This document shows positions 1-9,713 of a stretch of 64,000 nucleotides of DNA, piece by piece. The number at the start of each line of letters is the position of its first letter. Position 1 is the stretch's first letter. The position numbers were made by a program, and so were the translations under genes. Under the pieces are notes generated by a model, which worked only from the letters and a program-made list of their open reading frames with translations, ran no database searches and was not told the DNA's origin. Where the stretch lies: assembly GCA_958450325.1 (NCBI GenBank), contig OY288246.1, positions 36,822,544 to 36,886,543 on the forward strand. Direction: 5' to 3'. Source of the stretch: Agrostemma githago (lineage: Eukaryota > Streptophyta > Magnoliopsida > Caryophyllales > Caryophyllaceae).

Positions 1-580
1 CATACTCATTCTTTCTCCCATGGTGAACTACATCCCTATCAAACTGCCAAGGACGGCCTAATAGTATGTGACAAGCATCCATAGGAATAACATCACATAA
101 GACCTCATCAACATAGGAACCCATGGTCAAACCAACCCTTACTTGTTTAGTGACCCTCACTTTGTTCCCGTTATCTAACCAATGTAGTGCATAAGGTTTA
201 GGGTGATTAGTAGTAGCTAGACCTAGTTTGGTTACCATTTCAGCTGGGGCAACGTTGGTACAACTACCTCCATCAATTATTAAACTACACCATTTGTTGT
301 TAACTTGACACTTAGTATGGAATAGTTGGTCTCTTTGTTCAGTGTCGTGTTGAATGGGGTTAGCATGTAGAGTACGTAGTACTAAGAGTGTATCATAAGT
401 TGGGGGTTCATAAGCCTCAATATCTTCCTCTTCCTCTTCCTCGTTAACATTGAAAACAGTCCCTATACGTTGTTCCTCTTCCCATATTTCATCCCTAACA
501 GTGATCACTTCTCTTAAGGTAAAAACTCTCTTATTAGGACAAGCGTTTTTGTAGTGACCAAACCCTTGACACTTGATTTG
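1..580 (-). mobile_element. Antisense fragment of gag-protease LTR element
   Basis: Read on the minus strand this stretch matches, with scattered differences, the zinc-knuckle-to-protease part of the gag-protease gene found at about 8252-8832 on the plus strand. It includes the acidic Glu-rich linker and the aspartic protease core with its DGG-type active site. It stops abruptly near 580, where sequence of a different LTR begins. No LTR end or target duplication is visible at the junction, so this looks like a deletion or illegitimate recombination breakpoint. The other end lies outside the window. Confidence 0.85.
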
Positions 581-1027
581 GCTTTGGCGCGAGAGTGCGG
601 ACTTTGGCTTTGGCGCGAGAGCGCAAACCGACCTTAGTAACTAAGTGGCACCTACACCCTTGATTACCAAATCATCCTACTATCCTTATGAACCCGACCT
701 AACCCTACTCCTTCCCATATTTGAATTCTCTATCTCTTTAGTCAATCATTTTCTCTAGTTTATTTGCTTAGTTAATCTTAGTTGTTTCAATTAGTTCATA
801 TTATTTCTAGTTCATTGTTAGTCCATTTCCATACCTCTCAATCATCATAGTTTATCAATTATCATCTTCTTTGTGTTTGTTTGTGTGACTTAGCCTTGTT
901 TCTAGGTAGACCTAGTCTAGACACCTATAACCGTCTCCGTGGATACGACCCGACTTACCCTAGCTACCGTTAGGATTAGTTGGTTATATATTTGTTGGTG
1001 GGGACCCACGGCAAAATCCCACCATCA
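581..1027 (+). repeat. Truncated 5' LTR of the Athila-like element
   Basis: It matches the last 440 bp of the LTR at 13645-15492 and ends in ACCATCA directly before the primer site. The left edge is broken: the motif CTTTGGCTTTGGCGCGAGAG is partly duplicated at 580-625, where it meets the antisense gag-protease fragment. Only the 3' part of the LTR is left and the promoter region is missing. Confidence 0.85.
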
Positions 1028-1030
1028 ATT

Positions 1031-1048
1031 TGGCGCCGTTGCCGGGGA
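1031..1048 (+). other. Primer binding site (tRNA-Asp type)
   Basis: TGGCGCCGTTGCCGGGGA lies three bases after the 5' LTR. It is complementary to the 3' end of plant tRNA-Asp including its CCA. This PBS is typical of Athila/Tat-like Ty3/gypsy elements. Confidence 0.9.
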
Positions 1049-1255
1049 CGGTGCATGTTTAGACTTAGTTTGCTTATTAGCTTGACTTAGTTACCCTTCT
1101 TGTGCTCTTCTTCTATCTCTTGTGCATATTGTGTAGGTTTTTTCTTAGTTTCTTTAGCTTCCTTTTCTCTTTGTCTTGGGTAGTGTTTGTTTATTGTCTT
1201 TGCCTAGTGCCCATAAAGCACTAGGTGTTCTCACATTTGCTCTAGTGTGTAGTGT

Positions 1256-2284
1256 ATGCCTAGGAGGGGAGGCGATTTCTTTCTCTTCAATCCAGAGCCG
1301 GAAAGACTCTTTAGAGCCTTTCGCCAACGGGCGATTGACCGGGTTAGAATCTCTCAACCAAGTGCTAGCAATACCACCGAAGAACAAGCCCAAGGATCCG
1401 ACTTTATCGAGCAACCTCAAGGCAATACCGAAGGAATTTTCATAAATCCCTTTTGTACTTCTTCTAATCATTCCTCTCAACCAAGTTCTCCTTCAACATC
1501 TACATCAACACCATCCACACCGTCCTCTCCCGCATATCCAATAATGCCTAAGTTCTCTTCGCACTCAGATGTCTTGCCCGGTCCAACCGCTTTACCGGAG
1601 GCATATACCGGCAATTTTGTGGCTAAGACTCAATTCATCCAATTGGTCGAGCGAAGCCAATTTAGTGGGTTACCAACCGAAGATCCTCATCAACACATGG
1701 AAACCTTTTTGGATTATTGCGATGCTATCTCACAAACGGGAATAACCCAAGACCAAATCCGGTGGGTACTATTTCCTTTCTCTTTGATCGGTAAAGCAAA
1801 GCAATGGTTCAAGGGGTTAGACAAGGCAACTCTTGGTATTGATACTTGGAAGAAGCTAGCATTGGCTTTTTACCAACAATTCTATCCCCCGGAGAAGACA
1901 AATTTATTGAGAGCCTCTATCACGGGATTCCAACAACGTGATGAAGAAAGCCTCTACGAATCGTGGGAAAGATTCAAAGCCTTGATCCGTTCTTGTTCTC
2001 ACCATGGTCTATCACAATGGTTCCTTGTTCAACAATTTTGGAACGGGTTATATGAAGACTCAAGGGCCATTCTCAACATGGGATCGAATGGAAGGTTTAC
2101 CGAGGTGGATGATGACCAAACTTGGTCAAGAATCGAGGAGATGGCGGTACACAACTCTCAATACTCAAGGCCTAGGAAGGCGAATCGAGGAGGAAGGCAC
2201 GAGATCGATGCCATTACACAACTAAGCACTGATCTTGGAGCTCAACTAAAAACCCACATGGAATCTATTGACAAGAAGCTCTAA
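1256..2284 (+). CDS. Gag (capsid part), Athila-like retrotransposon
   Basis: This 342-codon frame begins about 225 bp after the primer site. Residues 1-120 are a basic and then Ser/Thr/Pro-rich leader. From about residue 125 to 300 there is a Retrotrans_gag capsid domain, recognised by the GKAKQWFKGL and YPPEKTNLLRA segments and the later SLYESWERFKAL helix. Such proteins assemble the virus-like particle that packages element RNA. The frame ends at TAA (2282-2284), but the same frame continues past it into the zinc knuckle and protease at 2351-4462. The stop is therefore most simply a nonsense mutation in one gag-protease gene. A programmed readthrough cannot be excluded from sequence alone. 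Confidence 0.8.
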   Translation: MPRRGGDFFLFNPEPERLFRAFRQRAIDRVRISQPSASNTTEEQAQGSDFIEQPQGNTEGIFINPFCTSSNHSSQPSSPSTSTSTPSTPSSPAYPIMPKFSSHSDVLPGPTALPEAYTGNFVAKTQFIQLVERSQFSGLPTEDPHQHMETFLDYCDAISQTGITQDQIRWVLFPFSLIGKAKQWFKGLDKATLGIDTWKKLALAFYQQFYPPEKTNLLRASITGFQQRDEESLYESWERFKALIRSCSHHGLSQWFLVQQFWNGLYEDSRAILNMGSNGRFTEVDDDQTWSRIEEMAVHNSQYSRPRKANRGGRHEIDAITQLSTDLGAQLKTHMESIDKKL

Positions 2285-2350
2285 AGTCATTTTGATCATG
2301 GTCAAAGTGCAAGTGCCTCCCACCAACATTCCATTCAACAAGTTAATGCT

Positions 2351-4462
2351 TTGGGAGTTGTATCTCTTACATCTTATTATGGGATATGTGATACTTGTGG
2401 GATAGTGGGACATGAGCCTTTACATTGTCGTGGTAGTATCGAGCAAGTGAACGCCTTTCAAGCGTTCAAGCAAGGTGCCCCCTATCCCCATATGTTTCAA
2501 GCTTCCCAACAAGTTCCCCAACAACAATCTCTACAACACCGTCCATATGTGCCACCTCCCTTAAGGGACAACAATCAAAGCTATCAAGGTTATATAGGCA
2601 ACCCAAGGCCATTCAACAATTTCAAGCAACATAACCAAGGTACCTTCAACAACAATCAAGGGTTCCAACAAGGGAACTTCAATCAAGGTGGTTTCCAAGG
2701 GAACCAACACTCCCAAGGACACCATAACTACAACCAAGGTAACAATCAAGGCCTTAATCAAGGTAACTCTCATGGGTTCCAAGGGAACCATCAACAACAA
2801 CAAGGATCTCAAGGTACTCAACATGAAAGCAAGCAAAGGAGTTGGTCTCCTATTCATGATTATGGCATTCCTCTAGCCATCACAAACACTCCTCATAACC
2901 AAGAATATCCCCCTCGGGATTTCGACATGCAAAAGTCAATGTTGGACATGCAAAGAAGTCAATTGGAGACACAAAGAACACAACAAGAAATTATTGCTCA
3001 ACTTCAAAGGGATAACTTGGCAAGAGATGCGTATATAAAGATGCTCGAGATCCAAATAGCTCAACTTGCTTCGGGTAGCTCTTCAAGGCAAAAGGGGCAA
3101 CTACCTCCTCAAGGTGAAACGGCGAAATTTGAGCATGTGAATGCTATTACCTTGAGGAGTGGTTCATCTTATAACTCCCCCTTACCCCATAATGAGCAAG
3201 AACCAATGAAAGAGGTTGTACCTCCACTTCAAGATAATTCAAGCTTGGGAAATCCAATGGAGGAGCAAGTTTTGTGGGAGATTGAGAAACCCCATGAAGA
3301 CAAGCTTCCCCCACTTGAAGGAAAAGACAAGGAAAAAGGGAAAATGTCATTTGAAAAGTCCAACCTTAATGAGCAAGACAAGGTGCATATCAAGTTGCCT
3401 TTCCCAACAAGGCAATTGAAGACTAAGGTGGATGTTCAATATGACAAGTTCCTTAACATTGTGAAGAAATTGGATGTAAGTGTCCCTTTTACCGATCTAC
3501 TTACCCAAATCCCGGTATATGGAAGATTCATGAAAGAAATCTTGGCTAGAAAGAGATCCGTCGACAAGAAAGAGACCATAGCGTTCACAAGAGTGGTGAG
3601 CGAGCTTATTCAAGGTTCTACGCTTCCCAAGTTGAAAGATCCGGGTAGTTTCTCGATCCCGTGCACCATAGGCAACTTCAAGATTGAGAGAGCACTATGT
3701 GATTTGGGTGCGAGTGTAAGCATCATTCCCTATTCCATTTGTGAGCGACTTGGGATGAAGGAGCTCAAGAGTACTTCCATTACACTCCAAATGGCCGATA
3801 GTTCCCTCAACCGACCTTTGGGGATGTTGGAAGATGTGCCAATAAGAATCAGGAAGTTCTTCATTCCGGTCGACTTCCTTGTGCTTGACATGCCGGAAGA
3901 TGCTATCACTCCCATTATCCTTGGGTGCCCATTTCTACATACCGTCGGTGCTATGATTGATGTAAAAAATGGTAGGATCACATTTGAGTTAGGCAACGAG
4001 AAGCTCGTGTTTGACCTCCAAGGCAACACCTCGCCTACTAATGATGAGTCTTGTAAAATGATCACCGCCATGAGAGACATCGTTCTAGGGGATGAGTCGG
4101 GTAAAAGCTTGAAGAACAACTTCCATGGAATTGAGGATGATGATTCCGAGCTAGGGGCGGATGAATGCCCATATCACGAGATTGAGGACAAGTTGCAAAG
4201 CAAGAAGAAAGATGAGCCTCCCTTGGGGCCACATGAAGATAGATGGACGTTTGGGTATATCCCGAAAGATCACAAATACAAGTTCAAGCTATTGAACTTA
4301 ATAGATCGGGATGCCCCGGGAACGTCGAGGTTAGATCATGAAGACCCTTGGAATGTGGATGGCTATACCGCAAGCTTGATTGAAGACTTCGCAAGAGCCT
4401 TCAATTTGTGGCTTCGAGCCCTTGATGGAGATGGAATTGGCCAAAGTTGTTTAAAAAAATGA
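2351..4462 (+). CDS. Gag nucleocapsid and aspartic protease part, Athila-like retrotransposon
   Basis: This is the continuation of the gag frame after the TAA at 2282; the track ATG at 2351 is not necessarily a true start. A CCHC knuckle of the form C-X2-C-X4-H-X4-C lies near 2390-2430. A long Gln/Asn/Gly-rich repetitive stretch follows (about 2460-2830), then a helical Gln-rich segment (MLDMQRSQLETQ). The retropepsin-like domain spans about 3620-4020, with active-site motif DLGAS (3701-3715) and the family motif IILGCPF. The frame ends shortly after the protease in LDGDGIGQSCLKK. The reverse transcriptase that normally follows is absent. The protease would cut Gag in the particle, but polymerase and integrase would have to come from another copy. 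Confidence 0.8.
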   Translation: MGVVSLTSYYGICDTCGIVGHEPLHCRGSIEQVNAFQAFKQGAPYPHMFQASQQVPQQQSLQHRPYVPPPLRDNNQSYQGYIGNPRPFNNFKQHNQGTFNNNQGFQQGNFNQGGFQGNQHSQGHHNYNQGNNQGLNQGNSHGFQGNHQQQQGSQGTQHESKQRSWSPIHDYGIPLAITNTPHNQEYPPRDFDMQKSMLDMQRSQLETQRTQQEIIAQLQRDNLARDAYIKMLEIQIAQLASGSSSRQKGQLPPQGETAKFEHVNAITLRSGSSYNSPLPHNEQEPMKEVVPPLQDNSSLGNPMEEQVLWEIEKPHEDKLPPLEGKDKEKGKMSFEKSNLNEQDKVHIKLPFPTRQLKTKVDVQYDKFLNIVKKLDVSVPFTDLLTQIPVYGRFMKEILARKRSVDKKETIAFTRVVSELIQGSTLPKLKDPGSFSIPCTIGNFKIERALCDLGASVSIIPYSICERLGMKELKSTSITLQMADSSLNRPLGMLEDVPIRIRKFFIPVDFLVLDMPEDAITPIILGCPFLHTVGAMIDVKNGRITFELGNEKLVFDLQGNTSPTNDESCKMITAMRDIVLGDESGKSLKNNFHGIEDDDSELGADECPYHEIEDKLQSKKKDEPPLGPHEDRWTFGYIPKDHKYKFKLLNLIDRDAPGTSRLDHEDPWNVDGYTASLIEDFARAFNLWLRALDGDGIGQSCLKK

Positions 4463-4747
4463 TTGAAGAATGCACCACCATTGGTTTGACGGAGTTCCAA
4501 AAGAACCGTCTTATTGTATATATCTCTTTCATATTCTTTTGATTTTTGTGAAAACCTTGTAATTTGGTATTTTGATGAGCAATGAGAGGGAGGGATTTTG
4601 ATGAATGTGGTTGAGCTTATTTGATAGGTGAGAAGTGAAGATGAAGCTTAGAGAGGAGTGGTTATTGATAGAGCTTGCATTGTGAGCAAGGGAGTCGGTT
4701 TTTGAAGCTTTGGACAAGCTTTTGGGGTTATAGAAGGTTAGAGGACT

Positions 4748-4957
4748 CTTCCCGGCCGAGAAGAGTGCATCCCGATCGGGAAGGATGAACCATCCCGACC
4801 GGGAAGGATGTCATCCTGATCGGGATGAGTGTACCAAAAATTGGGTTTTTTGGAGTGTCATCACGACCGGGACGGGAGATTCCCTACCGGGACGGGTGTG
4901 TCATCCCGACCGGGACCATCCATCCCGACCGGAACCATCCATCCCGACCGGGATGAA
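4748..4957 (+). repeat. Cluster of near-palindromic TCCCGACCGGGA motifs
   Basis: Roughly eight variants of ATCCCGACCGGGA occur within 210 bp, with short spacers containing CATC. The core is nearly self-complementary. The same motif family reappears in the 3' LTR at about 13983-14112. Confidence 0.8.
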
Positions 4958-5698
4958 GCCCTGCTCCTTCTTTCGGCCTCTTCTTTGTCATTCGATCCAA
5001 CCCAACCATTTTATACCCCCTCCCAACCTCCCTACCTATCCTTGCCCTTATCATATGACCCCTACACTTCATATACACATATTCACCTCATTTTCTCTTC
5101 ACTTTACACCGAGTTTCACATCAAATCCCACCCCCTTATACCTTTGTACTTCAACCATGCGGGCTTATCGAGTTTGAAGTGGGATGAAAGTGAAGAAGAC
5201 AAGCAAAAGTGCCTTTATTGATCATTGAGACGATGGAGTTCGTGAGTTGCTAACCTATTGGTAAGGCGGCTCTCATTTCTTTTCCGTCTTTTATTGCTTG
5301 TCTCCCTTTGTATATTCCCCTTCCCCTTATCATTTGTGTCATGGTGGCCTTCGGGGCCTTGGTAATTGTTGCTCCCGACTCTCGATGACGTGACTACATC
5401 GAGAGTCATTTGAAAAATCCATATTTACAAGATTTTCACCCTTTTTTGTAGGATTTAGTCGGATTCGGGCGGAATCCGGGCTAGTTGACTTGATTACACC
5501 TGGTCCTCCCCTCCCATTTCCTTTTATTTCCATCTTTTTATTTCTTCCCCTATCCATATCTTTTCTCGTCTCGGCCCATGGTGACTTGACTATACCCCGG
5601 CCGGACACATTCTACCCTTTTCTTCGCTTTGTGTTTGATTTTTAGCCTTATTTTCGTAGTTTCTTTTCTTTTCTTTAGTGTGTCCGTACACTACGATC

Positions 5699-5737
5699 GA
5701 GCATGAGGACATTACTCGGTTTAAGTGTGGGGGAGCG
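5699..5737 (+). promoter_or_regulatory. Internal polypurine-tract-like motif
   Basis: The phrase GAGCATGAGGACATT and then TTTAAGTGTGGGGGAG resembles the polypurine tracts of Tat/Athila elements but lies 8 kb before the real 3' LTR (about 2 kb if the LINE is removed). It could be a second plus-strand primer or a relic of an older 3' end. The function is inferred only from the motif. Confidence 0.4.
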
Positions 5738-6316
5738 ATATTCTAGTATAGTTTAGTTTTATTTTTGTAGTTTTTTCGAAAAAATCTTTCAAAACCATAA
5801 AAATTTGGAAAATTTTCACAAAAATCAAAAATATTTTCTTTAGTGTCTTCCTTTTTTTGTGTCGTTGTGTCGTATTTTTGTTGTGTTGTGTGTGTTTGCC
5901 TCCCTTTCTTCTTGTAGATCGCCTAATCACCGTTAACTTTGGAAGGCTTTCAAGACATCCGGTAACGCCCTTCTATCCCTTTTTCCTCTTTATCTCTTGT
6001 GGAATGTGGAGGAGATTTGTGATGGTGTGTGCTCGGGTGGAGCTTTGTGAAGATTTGTGGTTGATTTGGTGACTTGTTTGGAAATTCGGGGTGGTGTTTG
6101 TTCTCTTTGTGTGTTTGTTTTGTTTTGTTTTGTTGCCTTTTGTCTCTTTTTTTTTCGTTTTTGTCGTGTCTTTGTTTTGTGGTGTGTAGTTGTGTCTAGT
6201 GTGTAAAAAGATTTTCGAAAACCCGGTTTTGAGGCTAGTGTGCAAGTGTTTACTTTCCCTTTCTAGTATTATGAATCGAGTCTTGGACTTTAGTCTAGTA
6301 GAATGACCCTAAATCA

Positions 6317-6330
6317 ATAGTTTCATTGGT
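6317..6330 (+). repeat. Target-site duplication of nested LINE (5' copy)
   Basis: ATAGTTTCATTGGT here matches ATAGTTTCGTTGGT at 12454-12467 with one mismatch, on either side of the LINE. Confidence 0.85.
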
Positions 6331-6360
6331 AAAGCGCCTAAATCAATAGTAAATCAATAG

Positions 6361-6532
6361 TCTAGAAGAAATTAAAGAGATTTTTAACTCGATTCCTAAT
6401 GATAAAGCGCCTGGGCCGGATGGACATTCTAGCCAATTCTTCAAGGCAACTTGGGATACGATTGGGGATGATGTGTGTGAGGCCGTGTTAGAGTTCTTCA
6501 GGAATGGTAAATTATTGAAACAAATTAATAAC
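6361..6532 (+). pseudogene. LINE reverse transcriptase, 5' remnant
   Basis: The translated segment reads LEEIKEIFNSIPNDKAPGPD and then an FFKATWD-type stretch, the amino-terminal part of a plant L1-type RT (finger region). There is no start codon or upstream endonuclease because the copy is 5' truncated. The frame is cut by the LTR element after codons for IN, and protein homology resumes at 10530. Confidence 0.85.
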
Positions 6533-7411
6533 TGATCCGAATCAAGGAGCTACCAATCCAAGTAAGGAAGTTCTAAAGAGCTCAACTAAAGAATACTAGC
6601 TCCTACTTAAGCTTAGGCCAGCTACATTAGCAATAATAAGAAGTCTTGGAGCTAGCTCGAGTTTTGAGCTGAATAAGGGAGCAACTAATCAAGGTAAAAT
6701 GAAGACATTAACTTAGGGTCGCAATCATTCAAGCATGGGTAAAGAACTGAAGTTAAGAAGGGTTTAAAGCTGGTTGTGTTCTCATGGTGTACACGGTCAA
6801 AAGGCTCTCTTGTTAGCCTTGTTTTTGGCTCCATGTTCACACCATTGCCGCGCCTCATTACTCCTACTCAAGCTTTGTTTTCATCTCCTTGTTCACACAA
6901 GAAGACCACGGCTGATTACTCTTCATCAAACTTTGTTTTTAGCTCCATGTTTACACTAGCTTTGTTATTAGCTCCAACCTTGTATTTAGCTCCTAGTTCA
7001 CATTAGTCTTAGCTTTGTTTTTGTCACCCTAAACCAACCGGTTTAAGGGCTCTTGTAGGCTATAAATAGCCGGCCATTTGAAGGAATAAAAAAACATCCA
7101 ATTTGCAAATTAAAAACCTGAGTAAAGTTAAGCTTTGTGCTTTCTTTGTTTCGTCTTTGTAGTTTACAAGACAAAGTCTAGAGTGAGTCGCGTTACAAGC
7201 TCTAAACTCGCTACTTCAATCGCGTTGTTTGATTTAGCACCCGCTTTGTTGAAGTATAGGTCTACTTCACCTAGCATACTATCCTTGGTTACGGTTCATT
7301 CACGCTCAAAACTATCCTTTACTTTCTGTTTTGGTTACTTGTTTCACGTCCAATTCAGTTTACTAATCATATCTCTCATTCTTGTTTCAAAGTTCATATC
7401 AACTCACATCA
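6533..7411 (+). repeat. 5' LTR of the gag-protease element
   Basis: This 879-bp direct repeat is nearly identical to 9647-10524. It starts TGATCCGAATC and ends ACTCACATCA, directly before the primer site. It contains a TATA box at 7061-7068. Confidence 0.95.
7061..7068 (+). promoter_or_regulatory. LTR promoter TATA box
   Basis: TATAAATA in the context GGCTATAAATAGCCGG is a good plant TATA box. Transcription would be expected to begin about 30 bp downstream, defining the U3/R border. The same box occurs at 10174-10181 in the 3' LTR. Confidence 0.7.
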
Positions 7412-7415
7412 TTAG

Positions 7416-7427
7416 TGGTATCAGAGC
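7416..7427 (+). other. Primer binding site (tRNA-iMet)
   Basis: TGGTATCAGAGC lies four bases after the 5' LTR and is complementary to the 3' end of initiator methionine tRNA, the usual primer of many plant LTR elements. Confidence 0.95.
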
Positions 7428-7451
7428 TTTGGTCATCAAGCAAACGTAAGA

Positions 7452-9713
7452 ATGGCAGGAGTGTTGAACTTTGAAGATCCTACCTTCCTAGAACAACTAA
7501 AGAAGGCATTGGAGAACTTCCAACCCAAGAATTCTCGCTTCCAACCAAGGAGGGAACTGGTGGATAGGATCAAGGTAAATGAACTCCCTGAGTTTAATGG
7601 TGGTACTGATCCTGAAGCTTACTTGGAGTGGGAAAGAAACATAGAGAAGCTCTTTGATTTCAAGGATTTGGAGGACGAAGAGAGGTGCAAATACGCCATC
7701 CTAAAGCTAAGCAAAGGGGCTTCCCTTTGGTATGAAGGACTTAAGGTACAACGCACCAGAAGTGGGAAAGGTAAGATTACTTCTTGGGAGTCCTTAAAAC
7801 GTAAACTACGTAAGAGGTATGTTCCAACTACGCACAAGTTGTCCTTATATAAAAAGATTGCTAACCTTGTACAAGGTAAAATGAGTGTTAGTGAATATAT
7901 AGAGGAATTTGAGAACCTGGTTTTAATGGGAGAAGTAGAGGAAAATGAAGAAATAAAAATGGCTAGGTTCTTACGTGGGTTAAACCGTAGTATAGCTAAT
8001 ACGGTTGACTTGTGTCCATATTCTGATTTTGATACCTTATGTGGGTTGTGTCTAAAAATTGAAGCACAAGGGAAGGGAAGACATGAGGGTGAGTCTAGTA
8101 AGAGTCATGCTTGGTCACGAACAGATGACAGCAATAGAGTCAATCCTACTAGTTCTAATCAACCCCTTATTGTTAAGACTAACCCAACACCCCCACCTCA
8201 GTCTACACCCAAAACATCCACTGAAACTAGTCTATCCAAAGTACGTTGTTTCAAATGTCAAGGGTTTGGTCACTTTAAAAACGCTTGTCCTAACAAAAGA
8301 GTTGTAACCTTAAGGGAAGTAATCACAGTTAGGGATGAGTTATGGGAGGAGGAACAACGTATAGGGGCTGTTTTTAATGTCAATGAGGAAGAGGAAGAAG
8401 AGGAAGAAGATATTGAGTCTTATGAACCCCCAGCTTATGACACACTTCTAGTCCTTCGTACTCTACATACTAACCCAATTCAACAAGACACTGAACAAAG
8501 AGACCAACTGTTTCATACTAAGTGTCAAGTGAAAGATAAATGGTGTAGTCTAATCATCGATGGAGGTAGTTGTACCAACGTTGCCTCAACTGAAATGGTG
8601 GACAAACTAGGCCTAGCTACTATCAATCACCCTAACCCTTATGCCTTACATTGGTTAAACAACGGGAACAAGGTAAGGGTCACTAAACAAGTGAGGGTTG
8701 GATTAACCATGGGTTCCTACGTTGATGAGGTTTTGTGTGATGTAATTCCTATGGATGCTTGTCACATACTATTAGGCCGTCCTTGGCAGTTTGATAGGGA
8801 CGTAGTTCACCATGGAAGAAGGAATGAGTATGAGTTGAATGATAAAGGAAAGAAAATTATACTCAAACCCATGGCACCTCAAAGTGTCTGTAACATGTTA
8901 GCAAATAGAGTCGGAAAACCCAGCCTCTCAATGTTTGCTAGTAAAATTGTAGAAGTGCATACTTTAGACAAAGGAGAGTTGGATGCCACCAAAGAAGAAC
9001 CCATCAAGATTAAAGGTGGCAGTAAAGGAACGCCATTTGAAGAGTGGCAAAGGGAACAAGGTGTTATTATCTCTAATGGAATGCCCTCCTATATGATGCC
9101 TAGGAAAGATCCTGAGATCTTAAGGTACGTAGAAGGTAAGGGCAAAGACATGGTCTACGCGTTGTCTTGTAACAACACGCCTACAACCAGAGTTGGAATT
9201 GAGGATTGGAAGGACTACTACTCCATGGAGACGGAAGTATTGGCCAAACACAAGACTAACTCTTGTAGTACTTTTGATGAGCTTATTTTGCAGGTGAGAC
9301 TTCCTTCTAAAGGCAACCTCCTTTGCACTCCAAGGCATTCTAATTCAGGATACAAAATGAGAGCAGCCTACAAAGGAGAGCACAACAAAAACAGAAGTAC
9401 AAGACCCTTCATAAGGGATGACTTGTCTTTGGCTAACGTAAGTATGGAGGAGTTCCCAAACCAAGGAAAGAGCAAATGGAAGTCCCAACCAGAAGTTCCT
9501 CACAAGGGTAACCACAGAACTTGCAAGTTGAAGCTACTGGAGGAGTATGGAGTTCAAGCCACCTTCCTAATAGAAGGCCTTCTTCTATACCTTGATAAAG
9601 TTAACATTTCAGAATTGAGGACAATTCCCTGTCAAGGGGGAGGAGATGATCCGAATCAAGGAGCTACCAATCCAAGTAAGGAAGTTCTAAAGAGCTCAAC
9701 TAAAGAATACTAG
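7452..9713 (+). CDS. Gag-protease polyprotein with retained pol C-terminal tail
   Basis: This uninterrupted 753-codon frame starts 25 bp after the primer site at the first ATG. Residues about 35-160 form a Retrotrans_gag capsid domain (ELPEFNGGTDPEAYLEWERN, then the SLWYEGL helix). A CCHC zinc knuckle (CFKCQGFGHFKNAC) lies at about 266-279, followed by a Glu-rich linker and a retropepsin-like domain with active site DGGS near residue 372 and motif HILLGRPWQFD. The C-terminal 230 residues match no domain I know, but they end in ELRTIPCQGGGDD. That resembles the extreme C-terminus of Ty3/gypsy pol proteins, so RT to integrase appear to have been deleted in frame. The last 22 codons lie inside the 3' LTR. 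It would make particles and mature them, relying on a partner for copying and integration. Confidence 0.9.
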   Translation: MAGVLNFEDPTFLEQLKKALENFQPKNSRFQPRRELVDRIKVNELPEFNGGTDPEAYLEWERNIEKLFDFKDLEDEERCKYAILKLSKGASLWYEGLKVQRTRSGKGKITSWESLKRKLRKRYVPTTHKLSLYKKIANLVQGKMSVSEYIEEFENLVLMGEVEENEEIKMARFLRGLNRSIANTVDLCPYSDFDTLCGLCLKIEAQGKGRHEGESSKSHAWSRTDDSNRVNPTSSNQPLIVKTNPTPPPQSTPKTSTETSLSKVRCFKCQGFGHFKNACPNKRVVTLREVITVRDELWEEEQRIGAVFNVNEEEEEEEEDIESYEPPAYDTLLVLRTLHTNPIQQDTEQRDQLFHTKCQVKDKWCSLIIDGGSCTNVASTEMVDKLGLATINHPNPYALHWLNNGNKVRVTKQVRVGLTMGSYVDEVLCDVIPMDACHILLGRPWQFDRDVVHHGRRNEYELNDKGKKIILKPMAPQSVCNMLANRVGKPSLSMFASKIVEVHTLDKGELDATKEEPIKIKGGSKGTPFEEWQREQGVIISNGMPSYMMPRKDPEILRYVEGKGKDMVYALSCNNTPTTRVGIEDWKDYYSMETEVLAKHKTNSCSTFDELILQVRLPSKGNLLCTPRHSNSGYKMRAAYKGEHNKNRSTRPFIRDDLSLANVSMEEFPNQGKSKWKSQPEVPHKGNHRTCKLKLLEEYGVQATFLIEGLLLYLDKVNISELRTIPCQGGGDDPNQGATNPSKEVLKSSTKEY
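9634..9646 (+). other. Polypurine tract of the gag-protease element
   Basis: AAGGGGGAGGAGA ends directly at the first base of the 3' LTR and is the expected plus-strand primer. It is also coding sequence of the gag-protease frame (QGGGDD). Confidence 0.9.

Larger units (their letters stand above)
4463..6316 (+). other. Non-coding internal region of the Athila-like element
   Basis: No credible protein is encoded here. It holds a cluster of GC-rich near-palindromes (about 4748-4957), T-rich stretches and a polypurine-like motif at 5724-5737. The small open frames have no recognisable domain and follow low-complexity composition. It resumes at 12468 after the LINE. Confidence 0.7.

Noticed and set aside
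4785..5221. Overlapping 130-codon frames
   Set aside because: They are artefacts of the near-palindrome cluster and Pro/Thr-coding low complexity in non-coding element DNA.
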